A stretch of 64,000 nt of DNA from Desulfovibrio psychrotolerans (GTDB lineage Bacteria; Desulfobacterota; Desulfovibrionia; Desulfovibrionales; Desulfovibrionaceae). The DNA is taken from positions 248,001-312,000 of the forward strand of contig NZ_BLVP01000002.1 of assembly GCF_013340305.1 (NCBI RefSeq), read 5' to 3'. Position 1 is the stretch's first letter. Every line of letters starts with the position of its first letter. The notes beneath the pieces were generated by a model. The model did no database searches. It saw nothing but the letters and a program-made list of their open reading frames with translations, and was not told the DNA's origin. The translations under genes were made by a program, and so were the position numbers. This document shows, one piece after another, positions 24,916 to 33,889 of this stretch.

Positions 24916-25704
24916 ATGGAGTGGCGGTTCTTCGGCATAAGCCGCACACGCGTCAAGCGGTTGCTGCAAGGCGTTGTTCTCGGCTTGGGAGCGCCTGCGG
25001 GTTGGGCCATCATCTCCGCGCTGGGAGATATTTCTCCGCAGCATCCCCAGTATCTTTTCTGGCTCTTTACCTACATGACCTTCGGTACCATCAGCATTTT
25101 CGCGGTGTTCGGCTTTATCATAGGCCGGCATGAGCAGCGTTTTGCCGAACTCAGCTTTATAGACTCCCTCACCTCCCTGTACAATACCCGGTTTTTCCAT
25201 ATGCGGTTCCGCCAGGAGCTTTCCCGCAGTGCCCGCCAGCATCAGCCGCTGGCCTTACTCATTGGCGACATAGATTTTTTCAAGCGGGTGAACGATACCT
25301 ACGGGCATCAGGCCGGTGACGGGGTGCTGTGTCAGGTGGCCGCGTTGCTTGTTTCTTCCGTGCGTGATGCCGATGTGGTGGCGCGGGTGGGCGGGGAGGA
25401 ATTTGCCGTCATCGTGCCCGCCACAGACAGTGCAGGGGCCATGGTGCTGGCCGAGCGTATGCGGCTGAATGTGAAGGACGCCTCCATCTGGCTGGATGAC
25501 AGCAGAAGCATCCGTATAACCATGTCGTTCGGAATTTCGGTCTACAATGGCAAAGACCCCATTGCCGAACCGGATATGCTGTACGGCGTGGCGGACCGCG
25601 CTTTGTACCGGGCCAAGGCCAACGGGCGTAACCGTGTGGAAATGGGCCGGACGGACGATGAGGGCGGAACGGAAGCGGCCGGGCCGGAAATGAGGAAGGC
25701 GTAG
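24916..25704 (+). CDS. Membrane-anchored GGDEF diguanylate cyclase
   Basis: A 262-residue protein with two N-terminal membrane helices (about residues 14-35 and 48-72), a short linker, and a full GGDEF domain. The substrate-binding part is LTSLYNTRFF ... IGDIDFFKRVNDTYGHQAGDGVL, and the active loop reads GGEEF. It is predicted to make cyclic-di-GMP at the inner membrane. An RxxD inhibitory site precedes the loop by a few residues (RDADVVARVGGEEF). The next gene starts two bases after its stop, so the two products likely work together. Confidence 0.93.
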   Translation: MEWRFFGISRTRVKRLLQGVVLGLGAPAGWAIISALGDISPQHPQYLFWLFTYMTFGTISIFAVFGFIIGRHEQRFAELSFIDSLTSLYNTRFFHMRFRQELSRSARQHQPLALLIGDIDFFKRVNDTYGHQAGDGVLCQVAALLVSSVRDADVVARVGGEEFAVIVPATDSAGAMVLAERMRLNVKDASIWLDDSRSIRITMSFGISVYNGKDPIAEPDMLYGVADRALYRAKANGRNRVEMGRTDDEGGTEAAGPEMRKA

Positions 25705-25706
25705 GG

Positions 25707-26582
25707 ATGGTGTCCGGAGCATCGTTCTTTTCCGGGCGTAACATTCTTTCTGATGCTCGGCCCGAAGCCCGGCCCGATGCTCGGTACGGTTCGGAAGCCT
25801 GCCCGCAACTCAAACCTCTGCGCATACTTGTGGCAGATTCCAACCCCCTTGGTTGCAAGTTCATTTGTGCCATGCTCAGCAGGCGCGGTCATCACGCGGC
25901 AGGAGTGCAGGACGGGGCAGCGGCTGTGGCCGAACTGCTGCGGCACCCCTATGACGCACTGGTGACGGAGCTGGCGTTGCCCGGAGTGGACGGCGCACAG
26001 CTTGCGCAGGCGGTGCGTACCAGCACCGCGCCGAATCTGGACCCGCAGATGCCCGTGCTGGCCCTTGCCGCCCGCGATGCGGAAGAGGACAGGCAACGCT
26101 GTGTGCAGTCGGGCATGGACGGGTATCTGGTGAAGCCCGCGGGGGCCCGTGAATTGCTCCGCGCGCTGTATGAGGCCCTGCTCGGATACGGCAGGGATGC
26201 GCGGGCGAAGCATCCTGCTGAGGCGGCACGGATGATGGGCGCCGCCTTGCGCCCCGTGCCCATGGTGGAGGAAGATTTTGGACTGGAAACGGAAGATGTG
26301 CGGACCTTGTATGCAGTGCTGTGCGGAAGTCTGCCGGATGAGTTGGCGACACTGCGCGATGCCGTAGCACAGGGCGACTTGGAGCGCGTGGCCGGTCTTG
26401 CCCATGCGCTGGCCGGATCCGTTCTTGATATTGTGGCGGAAGGGCCAACGTTGCTGGCGCGGGAAATGGAATATGCCGCCCGCAACGGTGATGCGGAGGA
26501 GGTGGTGGACCTCTGTGCCGAGCTTGAGCCGCAGGTTCGCCTGCTGCACGGTCTGCTGTGCCGGGGTGTTGCCGGAGCGTGA
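25707..26582 (+). CDS. Receiver-HPt protein with Glu at the phosphoacceptor position
   Basis: A 291-residue protein: a low-complexity start, a receiver domain (about residues 37-160) and a C-terminal histidine phosphotransfer domain (His233 in LAHALAGSV). In the receiver the phosphoacceptor position is Glu88 (DALVTELALPG), only one of the paired acidic residues is kept (Asp44), and Lys143 remains (VKPAG). Glu can mimic phosphorylated Asp, so the receiver may be locked on. It overlaps functionally with the diguanylate cyclase gene two bases upstream, possibly controlling it. No histidine kinase is adjacent. Confidence 0.85.
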   Translation: MVSGASFFSGRNILSDARPEARPDARYGSEACPQLKPLRILVADSNPLGCKFICAMLSRRGHHAAGVQDGAAAVAELLRHPYDALVTELALPGVDGAQLAQAVRTSTAPNLDPQMPVLALAARDAEEDRQRCVQSGMDGYLVKPAGARELLRALYEALLGYGRDARAKHPAEAARMMGAALRPVPMVEEDFGLETEDVRTLYAVLCGSLPDELATLRDAVAQGDLERVAGLAHALAGSVLDIVAEGPTLLAREMEYAARNGDAEEVVDLCAELEPQVRLLHGLLCRGVAGA

Positions 26583-26746
26583 TGGAAGCTCTGCCGCTCC
26601 CCCGGACGGCCCTTGCCTGACGCTGAACTGTGATATATGTAGCCCCGACAGGACTCTGCGATTTCGCAAGGCAGGGCGCGGCCGGACGCATCCGCCCCCC
26701 TGCCTTTCTTGATGATAACCGTCGAATACGGGCCCGGAGGATATGC

Positions 26747-29659
26747 ATGACCAAGTTGTACGGCTTTGAGCTTGTGGATGAACAGCCGGTGGAGGAACTG
26801 GCGACCGTTGCGCGGCTGTGGCGGCACACCGTGACCGGATCGCAGCTTCTTTCTATGGTGAACAGTGACGAGAACAAAGTGTTCGGCGTCTCCTTCCGCA
26901 CTCCGCCCAAGGATTCCACAGGCGTGGCACATATTCTGGAGCATTCCGTGCTGTGCGGTTCGGAGAAGTATCCCGTCAAGGAACCGTTTGTGGAGCTGCT
27001 CAAGGGGTCCTTGCAGACCTTCCTCAATGCCTTCACCTATCCCGACAAGACGTGCTACCCGGTTGCCTCCACCAATTTGCAGGACTTTTACAATCTGGTG
27101 GACGTGTATCTGGACGCCTGCTTCTTTCCGCGTATCACGGAATCCATTTTTAAGCAGGAAGGCTGGCATTATGAGGTGGAAGGTGAGGAGCGTCGCCTTA
27201 TCTTCAAGGGGGTTGTGTTTAACGAAATGAAGGGCGTGTACAGTTCGCCTGACAGCGTGCTCGCGGAACAGTCGCAGCAGTCCCTGTTCCCGGACATTAC
27301 GTACGGGCTGGATTCGGGCGGAAACCCGCTGGTTATTCCCGACCTGACATACGAACAGTTCCATTCTTTCCACGAAACCTACTACCACCCCTCCAACGGG
27401 CGTTTTTATTTCTGGGGAGATGATCCCGAAGAGGAGCGGCTGGCGCGGCTGGGTAAACTGCTGGACCGTTTTGGTCCTCTTGCCGTGGATTCTGCCGTGC
27501 CCTTGCAGCAGCCCTTTGCAGAGCCGCGGGCTGTGGTGGCCGGATACGCTGCCGGTGCCGCGCAGGAGGAAGAGAGCGGGCGGGCCATGTTCACCGTGAA
27601 CTGGCTGCTGCCGGAAACCGTGGATGTGGAGATGAACTTTGCTTTTCAGATGCTGGAGCACATCCTCATAGGCATGCCCGCATCGCCGTTGCGCAAGGAG
27701 CTTATCGAGTCCGGACTGGGCGAGGATGTGACGGGGACCGGACTGGAAACCGAGTTGCGGCAGATGTATTTTTCCACGGGCCTCAAGGGGATTGACCCTG
27801 CCGATGCGGACGAGGTTGAGGCGCTGATTTTCGATACTTTGCGCGAGCTTGCCGAGAAGGGGATTGACCCTGCGTGCGTGGAGGCTGCCGTGAACAGCGT
27901 GGAGTTTTCGCTGCGCGAAAACAATACGGGACGCTTTCCCGTTGGGCTGGCGGTCATGCTGCGCGCCCTTTCCACATGGCTGTATGATGGCGACCCGCTG
28001 GCGCTGTTAACGTTTGAAAAACCCCTTGCCGCCATTAAGCAGCGGTTGCAGGCGGGCGAAAGGGTTTTTGAGGATCTGATCACCTGCGCTTTGCTGGGTA
28101 ATCCCCACCGGTCCACGGTGTTGTTGGTGCCGGACGAAGAGTTGCAGGCGGTGCGCCGTGCACAGGAAGAAGGCCGCCTGGCGGCTGTTCGTGCAGGACT
28201 GGACGATGCCGGGTTGCGTCAGGTGGCAGAGCAGGCGGAGATGCTGCGTCTGGCTCAGGAAGCCCCGGACAGCCCCGAAGCGGTGGCGGCCATTCCCCGT
28301 GTGACCGTACGTGACCTGCCGCCGGAGAATAAGCGTATTCCCTCTGCAACAGAGGAGCGGGCAGGCGTGCTGGTCATGACCCATGACCTTTCCATCGCAG
28401 GTATAGTTTACGCCGACCTTGCGCTGGACATGCGCGCCGTGCCGGACGATCTGCTTCCCCTTGTTCCCCTGCTTGCGCGCTGCTTTACCGAAATGGGAAC
28501 GGCGCGGCGGGATTTTGTTGAACTGGGCATGCGCATTGCCGCCAAGACCGGCGGCATAGAGGGAGACACCCTTGTCACCACCGTGCTGGACAGCCGTGCT
28601 CCGGTGGTGAAGCTGGTCATGAACGGCAAGGCCACGGTGGAAAACGCCGGGGCACTGTTTGAACTGATGGGTGAGGTGCTGCTGGAAACGCGCCTTGACG
28701 ACAGGGAGCGGTTCCGCTCCATGCTGCTGGAGGAAAAGGCCCGGGCAGAGGAGCAGCTTGTTCCTTCCGGGCACGCGGTGGTCATGTCGCGCCTGCGTTC
28801 GCGGTTCAGTGTGGCCGGATGGGTGGGAGAACTGACGGACGGCATAGCCGGATTGCAATATCTGCGCAGGCTGCTGCCGCGCGTGGAAGCGGATTGGGGC
28901 GGCGTGCTGGAACAACTGGAGCGGTTGCGCGCCATTCTGGTCCGCTCTGACGGCGCACTGCTGAACATTACCACGGAAAGCGAAGGCTGGAAGCGCGTTG
29001 CCCCCCATGCGGAGGCGTTTCTGTCGTCCCTGCCGCGCCGTGACCTGCCCGATTCCCTTTGGCTTCCCGATGCTCTGCTGGGGGACGAGGCGTTTGCCGT
29101 GCCCGCACAGGTGAACTATGTTGGCAAGGCGGCGAACCTGTATGATCTGGGCTATGTGTATCATGGTTCGGCCAATGTTATTTTTAAGCATCTGCGCATG
29201 GGCTGGTTGTGGGACAAGGTGCGCGTGCAGGGCGGAGCATATGGCGTGTTTGCTGCCTTTGACCGCCTGAGCGGTACGCTGGCGCAGGTTTCCTACCGCG
29301 ACCCCAACCTGATGAAGACGCTGGAGGTGTACGATGCCTCGGCGCAGTATCTGCGCACGCTTTCTCTGAGCACAGAGGAACTGGAAAAGGCCATTGTGGG
29401 AGCCATAGGCGAACTGGACGCCCATCTGCTGCCGGATGCCAAGGGCGCGGCAGCCATGACCCGGTACCTGACGGGCGACAGTGATGACAGACGCCAGCGT
29501 ATGCGTGAGGAGATTCTGAGCACCACACTGGACCGTTTCCATGCCTTCGGCGAGTTGCTCGCGGAGGCAGCGGCGCAGGGTGCGGTGTGCGTCCTTGGCG
29601 GCGCAGGTGTGCGGGAAGCCGCGCAGGAGAACGATTGGAAGCTTGTCGAGCTTTTGTAG
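26747..29659 (+). CDS. M16C-family zinc metallopeptidase (PreP-like)
   Basis: A 970-residue member of peptidase family M16C. The inverted zinc motif HILEH is at residues 62-66, with the distal ligand expected in VVFNEMKGVYSSPDS. The AYGVF segment (GGAYGVFAAFD) and the second half of the enzyme are intact. Relatives such as PreP degrade short peptides in a closed chamber. No signal peptide is present, so it should act in the cytoplasm. GGAGG precedes the ATG, which sits before the family start; open frame upstream is not conserved. Confidence 0.94.
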   Translation: MTKLYGFELVDEQPVEELATVARLWRHTVTGSQLLSMVNSDENKVFGVSFRTPPKDSTGVAHILEHSVLCGSEKYPVKEPFVELLKGSLQTFLNAFTYPDKTCYPVASTNLQDFYNLVDVYLDACFFPRITESIFKQEGWHYEVEGEERRLIFKGVVFNEMKGVYSSPDSVLAEQSQQSLFPDITYGLDSGGNPLVIPDLTYEQFHSFHETYYHPSNGRFYFWGDDPEEERLARLGKLLDRFGPLAVDSAVPLQQPFAEPRAVVAGYAAGAAQEEESGRAMFTVNWLLPETVDVEMNFAFQMLEHILIGMPASPLRKELIESGLGEDVTGTGLETELRQMYFSTGLKGIDPADADEVEALIFDTLRELAEKGIDPACVEAAVNSVEFSLRENNTGRFPVGLAVMLRALSTWLYDGDPLALLTFEKPLAAIKQRLQAGERVFEDLITCALLGNPHRSTVLLVPDEELQAVRRAQEEGRLAAVRAGLDDAGLRQVAEQAEMLRLAQEAPDSPEAVAAIPRVTVRDLPPENKRIPSATEERAGVLVMTHDLSIAGIVYADLALDMRAVPDDLLPLVPLLARCFTEMGTARRDFVELGMRIAAKTGGIEGDTLVTTVLDSRAPVVKLVMNGKATVENAGALFELMGEVLLETRLDDRERFRSMLLEEKARAEEQLVPSGHAVVMSRLRSRFSVAGWVGELTDGIAGLQYLRRLLPRVEADWGGVLEQLERLRAILVRSDGALLNITTESEGWKRVAPHAEAFLSSLPRRDLPDSLWLPDALLGDEAFAVPAQVNYVGKAANLYDLGYVYHGSANVIFKHLRMGWLWDKVRVQGGAYGVFAAFDRLSGTLAQVSYRDPNLMKTLEVYDASAQYLRTLSLSTEELEKAIVGAIGELDAHLLPDAKGAAAMTRYLTGDSDDRRQRMREEILSTTLDRFHAFGELLAEAAAQGAVCVLGGAGVREAAQENDWKLVELL

Positions 29660-29758
29660 GCCATGCGGCATCCTGCCTGCATTGTTCCCCATATTGCGGT
29701 TTTACCGCTATCGGGCTAGCATGCGGGGCAACTGAACACTTCAGCCTGGACGGGAAGC

Positions 29759-30193
29759 ATGAAAGAGCCAGCACAGGTTTTCACGGAGTATATTGCCAAA
29801 AACGGACTGAAGGTTACGCCACAGCGGTTGCGCATTGTGGAGGTTTTCCTGCGGGAAGACGGGCACCTGACCACCGAGGAACTGTATGAGCGGGTGAAGA
29901 AGGTGGATAATACCGTGGGGCAGGCTACCGTGTACCGGACCATGAAGCTGCTGTGCGATTCCGGCATTGCCAAGGAAGTGCACTTTGGCGACGGGGTGGC
30001 GCGGTATGAGAAGAAATACGGCAGCGAGCATCATGACCATCTTATTTGCGAGGCGTGCGGCAAAAATCTGGAAGTTATTGATGAGCAGATAGAATTGTTG
30101 CAGGAGCAGTTGGCAGCGCGGCATGGGTTTGTGCTGACGAGCCACCGTATGTATCTTTATGGTGTGTGCGATGACTGCCGGGGAAAGAAGTAA
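29759..30193 (+). CDS. fur: Fur-family metal-responsive repressor
   Basis: A 144-residue Fur-type regulator. The N-terminal winged helix has LKVTPQRLRIVEVFL and AVYRTMKLL-type recognition helix (GQATVYRTMKLLCDSG). The metal sites appear as EHHDHLICEACGK and the C-terminal CDDC. Two CxxC pairs suit a structural zinc site. It may be Fur or a PerR-like paralogue, which sequence alone cannot settle. Fur-like boxes occur upstream of the feo genes ten kilobases to the right. A terminator follows the gene. Confidence 0.9.
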   Translation: MKEPAQVFTEYIAKNGLKVTPQRLRIVEVFLREDGHLTTEELYERVKKVDNTVGQATVYRTMKLLCDSGIAKEVHFGDGVARYEKKYGSEHHDHLICEACGKNLEVIDEQIELLQEQLAARHGFVLTSHRMYLYGVCDDCRGKK

Positions 30194-30286
30194 CTTTCCG
30201 GAAAAGTCGGTTTCTGGAATATGACGCTGTGCTTTGCGGGGTTCCGCATGGTGTTTTGCGGGTATTCGCAGTAGTGGTTGTATGGG

Positions 30287-30313
30287 GCGGGCACGGGGTG
30301 CCCGCTTTTTTTT
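30287..30313 (+). terminator. Intrinsic terminator after Fur-family gene
   Basis: Perfect eight-base stem GCGGGCAC-GGG-GTGCCCGC followed by eight T. It lies 93 bases beyond the Fur-family stop. Confidence 0.93.
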
Positions 30314-30332
30314 GAATGTTTGAGGCGAGGGG

Positions 30333-31139
30333 ATGGCAGTGGCATTTTGTTACGAACTGGATGTCTGGGTACTGGACCCGGTTATGGGCAACCGAATGCT
30401 GCTGGCGGGATGGGTGCGCGCGGAGGCGGACAATCTGGACATGCGTTGCCGTTTTCATGCGGTGGCGGATGCCGGGGAGCTAGGCGGCACCCTGTGCGGG
30501 CTGATATTGGCTTCTGATGCGTTTCCCGTATCGTCCGTGCGCTCTCTGCCGTTGCCCGAACCGTCCGGATTATCGTCGCCACGAGTGTATCCCCGCGAGC
30601 CTGGGGCGCCGGATGTTCCGGGGGTGCCGGGTGCTACGGGGGGGCAGGAGACACATGGTGTGCAGGGGGTGCTTTGCGTGTATGCCGGTTCGGAAACGGG
30701 CAGGGGTGAGTCTATGCGGCTTTCTGAGGGGCCGGTGCGCCTGACGTGGCCCGTGCCGCGCAGGATGCTGCGCAGGCTGATGGCGGCGGCAGTTGCTGTA
30801 GTATCACAGATGCCGCCTGCCGGGTTTGCCGGACCTGCAGGGCCTGCCCTGTTCGGACATCCCCTGCCTGCGGAATTGCGGGAATTTTCCGGAAGGTTGC
30901 GGGGAGCATTGCAGGAACTGCACGAGGGTTGTGCAGCCGCATTGCAGGGAGGCGACTGCGCTGGAGGCGAACGCACCGCCCATACGCTGAAGGGGACGGC
31001 CATGTCCTTTGGGCAGTTGGTGCTGGCGGAAGCGGCGGATGCCTTGCAGGATGCCTTTGCCGCTGAGGATACGGCTGAGGCGGCGTGGTGGCTGGATGTG
31101 CTGGCGCGGCTGGGCTGTGCAGGGGATGCGCCGGTCTGA
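30333..31139 (+). CDS. HPt-domain protein with unknown N-terminal region
   Basis: A 268-residue protein. The C-terminal 90 residues form a histidine phosphotransfer domain with the active His217 in ERTAHTLKGTAMSFG. The N-terminal 70 residues (CYELDVWVLDPVMGNRMLLAGWVRAEA region) and the Pro/Gly-rich middle do not match a domain I know. HPt proteins relay phosphate between hybrid kinases and response regulators. A NarL-type regulator gene lies convergently 31 bases away, a possible partner. Confidence 0.78.
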   Translation: MAVAFCYELDVWVLDPVMGNRMLLAGWVRAEADNLDMRCRFHAVADAGELGGTLCGLILASDAFPVSSVRSLPLPEPSGLSSPRVYPREPGAPDVPGVPGATGGQETHGVQGVLCVYAGSETGRGESMRLSEGPVRLTWPVPRRMLRRLMAAAVAVVSQMPPAGFAGPAGPALFGHPLPAELREFSGRLRGALQELHEGCAAALQGGDCAGGERTAHTLKGTAMSFGQLVLAEAADALQDAFAAEDTAEAAWWLDVLARLGCAGDAPV

Positions 31140-31170
31140 CTTCTGCACGGCACGGATGGTCAATGGCCGG

Positions 31171-31824
31171 TCAGGGCGGGGTGTCCATAAGTCCGTTATC
31201 CAGTGCCACGGCGACAAGGTCGGCTGTGGAGGTGGCGGCGAGTTTTTTCTTCAGGTTGGCTTTGTGCTTTTCCACCGTCTTATGGCTGATACACAGTATC
31301 TGGGCAATGCTCTTGTTGCCCCTTCCCTCGGCGATGAATTTGAGAACCTGCTGCTCCCGTTCGGTAAGGCTTTCCAGCGGGCCTTCCTGCGGAATGCCGC
31401 CGCCTTTGCGGTATTGTTCCACAAGGTGGCTTGAGATGTCCGGGCTGATGTAGCTTTTGCCGCCAAGAACGGTGGAGATGGCTTTGACCAGATCTTCGCA
31501 GTTGGCGCGTTTGAGGATGTAGCCGTCTACCCCTGCGTTCAGGGATTTGAAGAACATCCTGTCCTTGCTGTCTGCCGTAAGGGCGATGATTCTGGTCTTG
31601 GGCAGAGTTTTTTTTATGCGGCGTATGGCATCCGGTCCGTCCATGTTGGGCATGTGCAGGTCCATGAGCACCACGTCCGGCTTCAGGCTTTCCGTCAACT
31701 GCACCGCCTGCAGGCCGTCTGCCGCTTCTCCTATCACCGAGTACCCCTGCTGCGCGGAAAGCAATGCGCGCAGTCCTTCTCTGACAATTTCAAGGTCTTC
31801 CGCAATGAGGATGGAAATGCTCAT
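31171..31824 (-). CDS. NarL/LuxR-family response regulator
   Basis: A 217-residue regulator: a receiver domain (acidic residues in LIAEDLEIV, phosphoacceptor in PDVVLMDLHMP, Lys in YILKRA) and a C-terminal LuxR-type helix-turn-helix (LTEREQQVLKFIAEGRGNKSIAQIL ... VEKHKANLKKKL). All phosphorylation residues are intact. No kinase gene is adjacent. The ATG two codons inside an alternative GTG gives the normal MSISILIAED start. Confidence 0.93.
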   Translation of the reverse strand: MSISILIAEDLEIVREGLRALLSAQQGYSVIGEAADGLQAVQLTESLKPDVVLMDLHMPNMDGPDAIRRIKKTLPKTRIIALTADSKDRMFFKSLNAGVDGYILKRANCEDLVKAISTVLGGKSYISPDISSHLVEQYRKGGGIPQEGPLESLTEREQQVLKFIAEGRGNKSIAQILCISHKTVEKHKANLKKKLAATSTADLVAVALDNGLMDTPP

Positions 31825-32382
31825 GCACACGTCCGTTCGGGTCAGGCTATCGGTGAAAGGAAGCGGCTTGCCGCAGGTAATTGGGCGGCAGGGTGACCGG
31901 TCTTGCAGCAGTATGGAGAAATGGGGACGGAATGTAAAGATATCTGAAAACGGAAAAGGAGGGGAAACCCTACCTTGAAAAGTGGGGTTTTGCCTAATAT
32001 CTTTTCTTTTGCCGTTGTTCCATAGTGCATTCGTCCGGACAGACTGCCGAGTACAAAAAATGTATGCAACGGGTGTGCTGTCCTCTACAGGACATTATAT
32101 GTTGGCACGCTTCATTGTTATGAAGCATCCAGGGGGCGATCCGAAATTCCGCATGAATCATGCTCCGGCATGGGAATCTACGGAATTCTACGAGGGAGCG
32201 GCGCAAGCTGCTCCTTTGTTTTGTCTGCAGGCCAGCGAAGTATCGTGCGTGCGGTGCTGCAAAGAGGGTTGGCTGCATGGGGATATACCGCGTTCTGAAT
32301 ATTCTGCATGCGCGATGCGTTGTATGATTATGCGGCAGCGCATATGCGCTGTGCATTTTACACTGGAATGCAGGGGTTTTTA
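31825..32382. other. Lower-GC intergenic region without recognisable gene
   Basis: This 558-base stretch separates the NarL-type regulator from the OppD-like ATPase gene. It is visibly richer in A+T than the surroundings (31900-32370). Short open frames exist on both strands, but none has a good start or family resemblance. A degraded gene is possible. Confidence 0.5.
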
Positions 32383-33570
32383 TCAGGCGTGGAGCCAGCA
32401 ACGCACGCCGTGCCCCGGAACGGGATAAAAGAGGGGCGGTTCCCCGGTGGCACAGGGGGCGAACGCTCTGTCGCAGCGGTCGCTGAATTTGCAGCCCGCA
32501 GGCAGGGCGTGCAAAGGCGGCACCGTGCCGGGAATGGTTTGCAGCGGCGTGCGGCGTGCAGAACCGGGGGCACATGCGAGTGTGGAACCGTGCTCCGCTT
32601 CATGTTCCGGGCGCGGCGTTGCTTCGTCTTCCGGTGCCTGATTCGTGCCGTGCCCTGTGGTGTTCTGGTGTTTGCCGCAGGGAAGGCCGCCGGGCTGCCG
32701 GGCGGGGGAAGGCAGTGCGGGAATGGACCGCAAAAGTCCCTGCGTGTAGGGATGCAGCGGATTGGCAAAAAGATCGGCCACCGGGCTTTGCTCCACGATG
32801 CGCCCGGCGTACATGACGATGACGTCTTCCGCCGATTCCGCCACCACGCCGAGGTCGTGGGTGATGAGCAGAAGGGCGGAACCCGTCTCACGGGAGAGGG
32901 TGTTCATGAGGTCAAGAATCTGGCCCTGAATGGTCACATCCAGCGCGGTGGTGGGTTCGTCCGCAATAATCAGGCGGGGGGTGCAGGCAAGGGCGATGGC
33001 GATCATCACCCGCTGGCGCATGCCGCCGCTCATCTGGTGAGGGAATTCGCGGGCCCGCTGCTCCGGCGAGGGAATGCCCACCTGCTGCAGCAGGTCTACA
33101 GCCTCTTTCCATGCCTCTTTTCTGCCGAGCCTTTTATGCAGCCGGATGACCTCCGCCACTTGGTCGCCCACCCGGAAAACCGGGTTCAGGGAAGTCATGG
33201 GTTCCTGAAAAATCATGGAGATGTCGTTGCCGCGCACGGTACGCATATCTTTTTCCGGCAGGGCGAGCAGGTTTTTGCCGTTGAACAGCACCTCGCCGCG
33301 GGTGGTCTCTCCGGCGGGATGGGGCAGCAGGCGCATGATGGAAAGAGCCGTTACGCTTTTGCCGCAGCCCGACTCGCCCACCAGTCCCAGCGTGCGGCCG
33401 GGGCGCAGGGAGAAGCTTACGTCGTCCACGGCGGTGACATCGCCTTTGGCGGTGTGGAAAACGGTGGTGAGGCCGCGCACATCCAGCAGCGGGGCAGGCG
33501 TTGCCTGAGACGCTGCGCGGGGGGCGGTTTCAGCATCGGTGCCGGGTGTGTGGGCCGGTATCTGTTCCAT
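32383..33570 (-). CDS. Oligopeptide/dipeptide ABC transporter ATPase (OppD/DppD-like)
   Basis: An ABC ATPase of about 395 residues. Walker [27 protein letters not shown], signature [18 protein letters not shown], Walker [15 protein letters not shown] and the oligopeptide C-terminal domain ([12 protein letters not shown] ... [11 protein letters not shown]) place it with OppD/DppD, which power peptide or nickel uptake at the inner membrane. An extra segment of roughly 45 low-complexity residues interrupts the C-terminal domain (after SPARQPGG). The start at 33570 follows AAGGAG at 12 bases; ATG at 33603 is an alternative. No permease or binding protein genes flank it in this window. Confidence 0.9.
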   Translation of the reverse strand: MEQIPAHTPGTDAETAPRAASQATPAPLLDVRGLTTVFHTAKGDVTAVDDVSFSLRPGRTLGLVGESGCGKSVTALSIMRLLPHPAGETTRGEVLFNGKNLLALPEKDMRTVRGNDISMIFQEPMTSLNPVFRVGDQVAEVIRLHKRLGRKEAWKEAVDLLQQVGIPSPEQRAREFPHQMSGGMRQRVMIAIALACTPRLIIADEPTTALDVTIQGQILDLMNTLSRETGSALLLITHDLGVVAESAEDVIVMYAGRIVEQSPVADLFANPLHPYTQGLLRSIPALPSPARQPGGLPCGKHQNTTGHGTNQAPEDEATPRPEHEAEHGSTLACAPGSARRTPLQTIPGTVPPLHALPAGCKFSDRCDRAFAPCATGEPPLFYPVPGHGVRCWLHA

Positions 33571-33889
33571 GGGCAGGGACGCTCCTTGTTCCGTACTATG
33601 CATATTTCCGGGGGCTATCCTGTGTGGCCAGCGCGTAGTAGGTTTGTGCTCTTGTGCCTGTAGCGGGCGGAATGTGCAAGGCCTTGCGGAACAGGTTGCG
33701 GACAACAGCCCTGCGGGGGAGTTTTCAAAACGGGCGTCCTTAACGGCCGGAAAAAGGTATGATTTGTCCATACGAAGTTGACAAAGTGGTGATATTGAAG
33801 AGAGATTGGGCTTCCGACAGGGCCGCTGGCGGAATGGCCGCGCGGCAGGCTATACGGAATTCTTCCCCCCTATGACCCCGGTTGCCATC
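33571..33889. other. Divergent control region between OppD-like and liv genes
   Basis: About 320 bases without a credible gene. TTGACA at 33778 is a good -35 box for the rightward liv operon, but the matching -10 (AGAGAT or TATTGA region) is weak. Both flanking operons read outward, so their promoters must lie here. Confidence 0.4.

Noticed and set aside
32103-32119. Sigma-54-like TGGCACG in the low-GC gap
   Set aside because: TGGCACG is present but the -12 GC is missing at the right distance, and no rightward gene follows for 1.7 kb.
31982-32428. Plus-strand open frame in the gap before the OppD-like gene
   Set aside because: No good start, unusual residue content (many Cys, Met and His) and no similarity to a family. 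Treated as non-coding.
32308-33663. Long open frame on the plus strand (about 450 codons)
   Set aside because: It runs antisense to a clear OppD-type ATPase gene, has no family motifs and no ribosome site. GC-rich codon use in the real gene creates the open frame.
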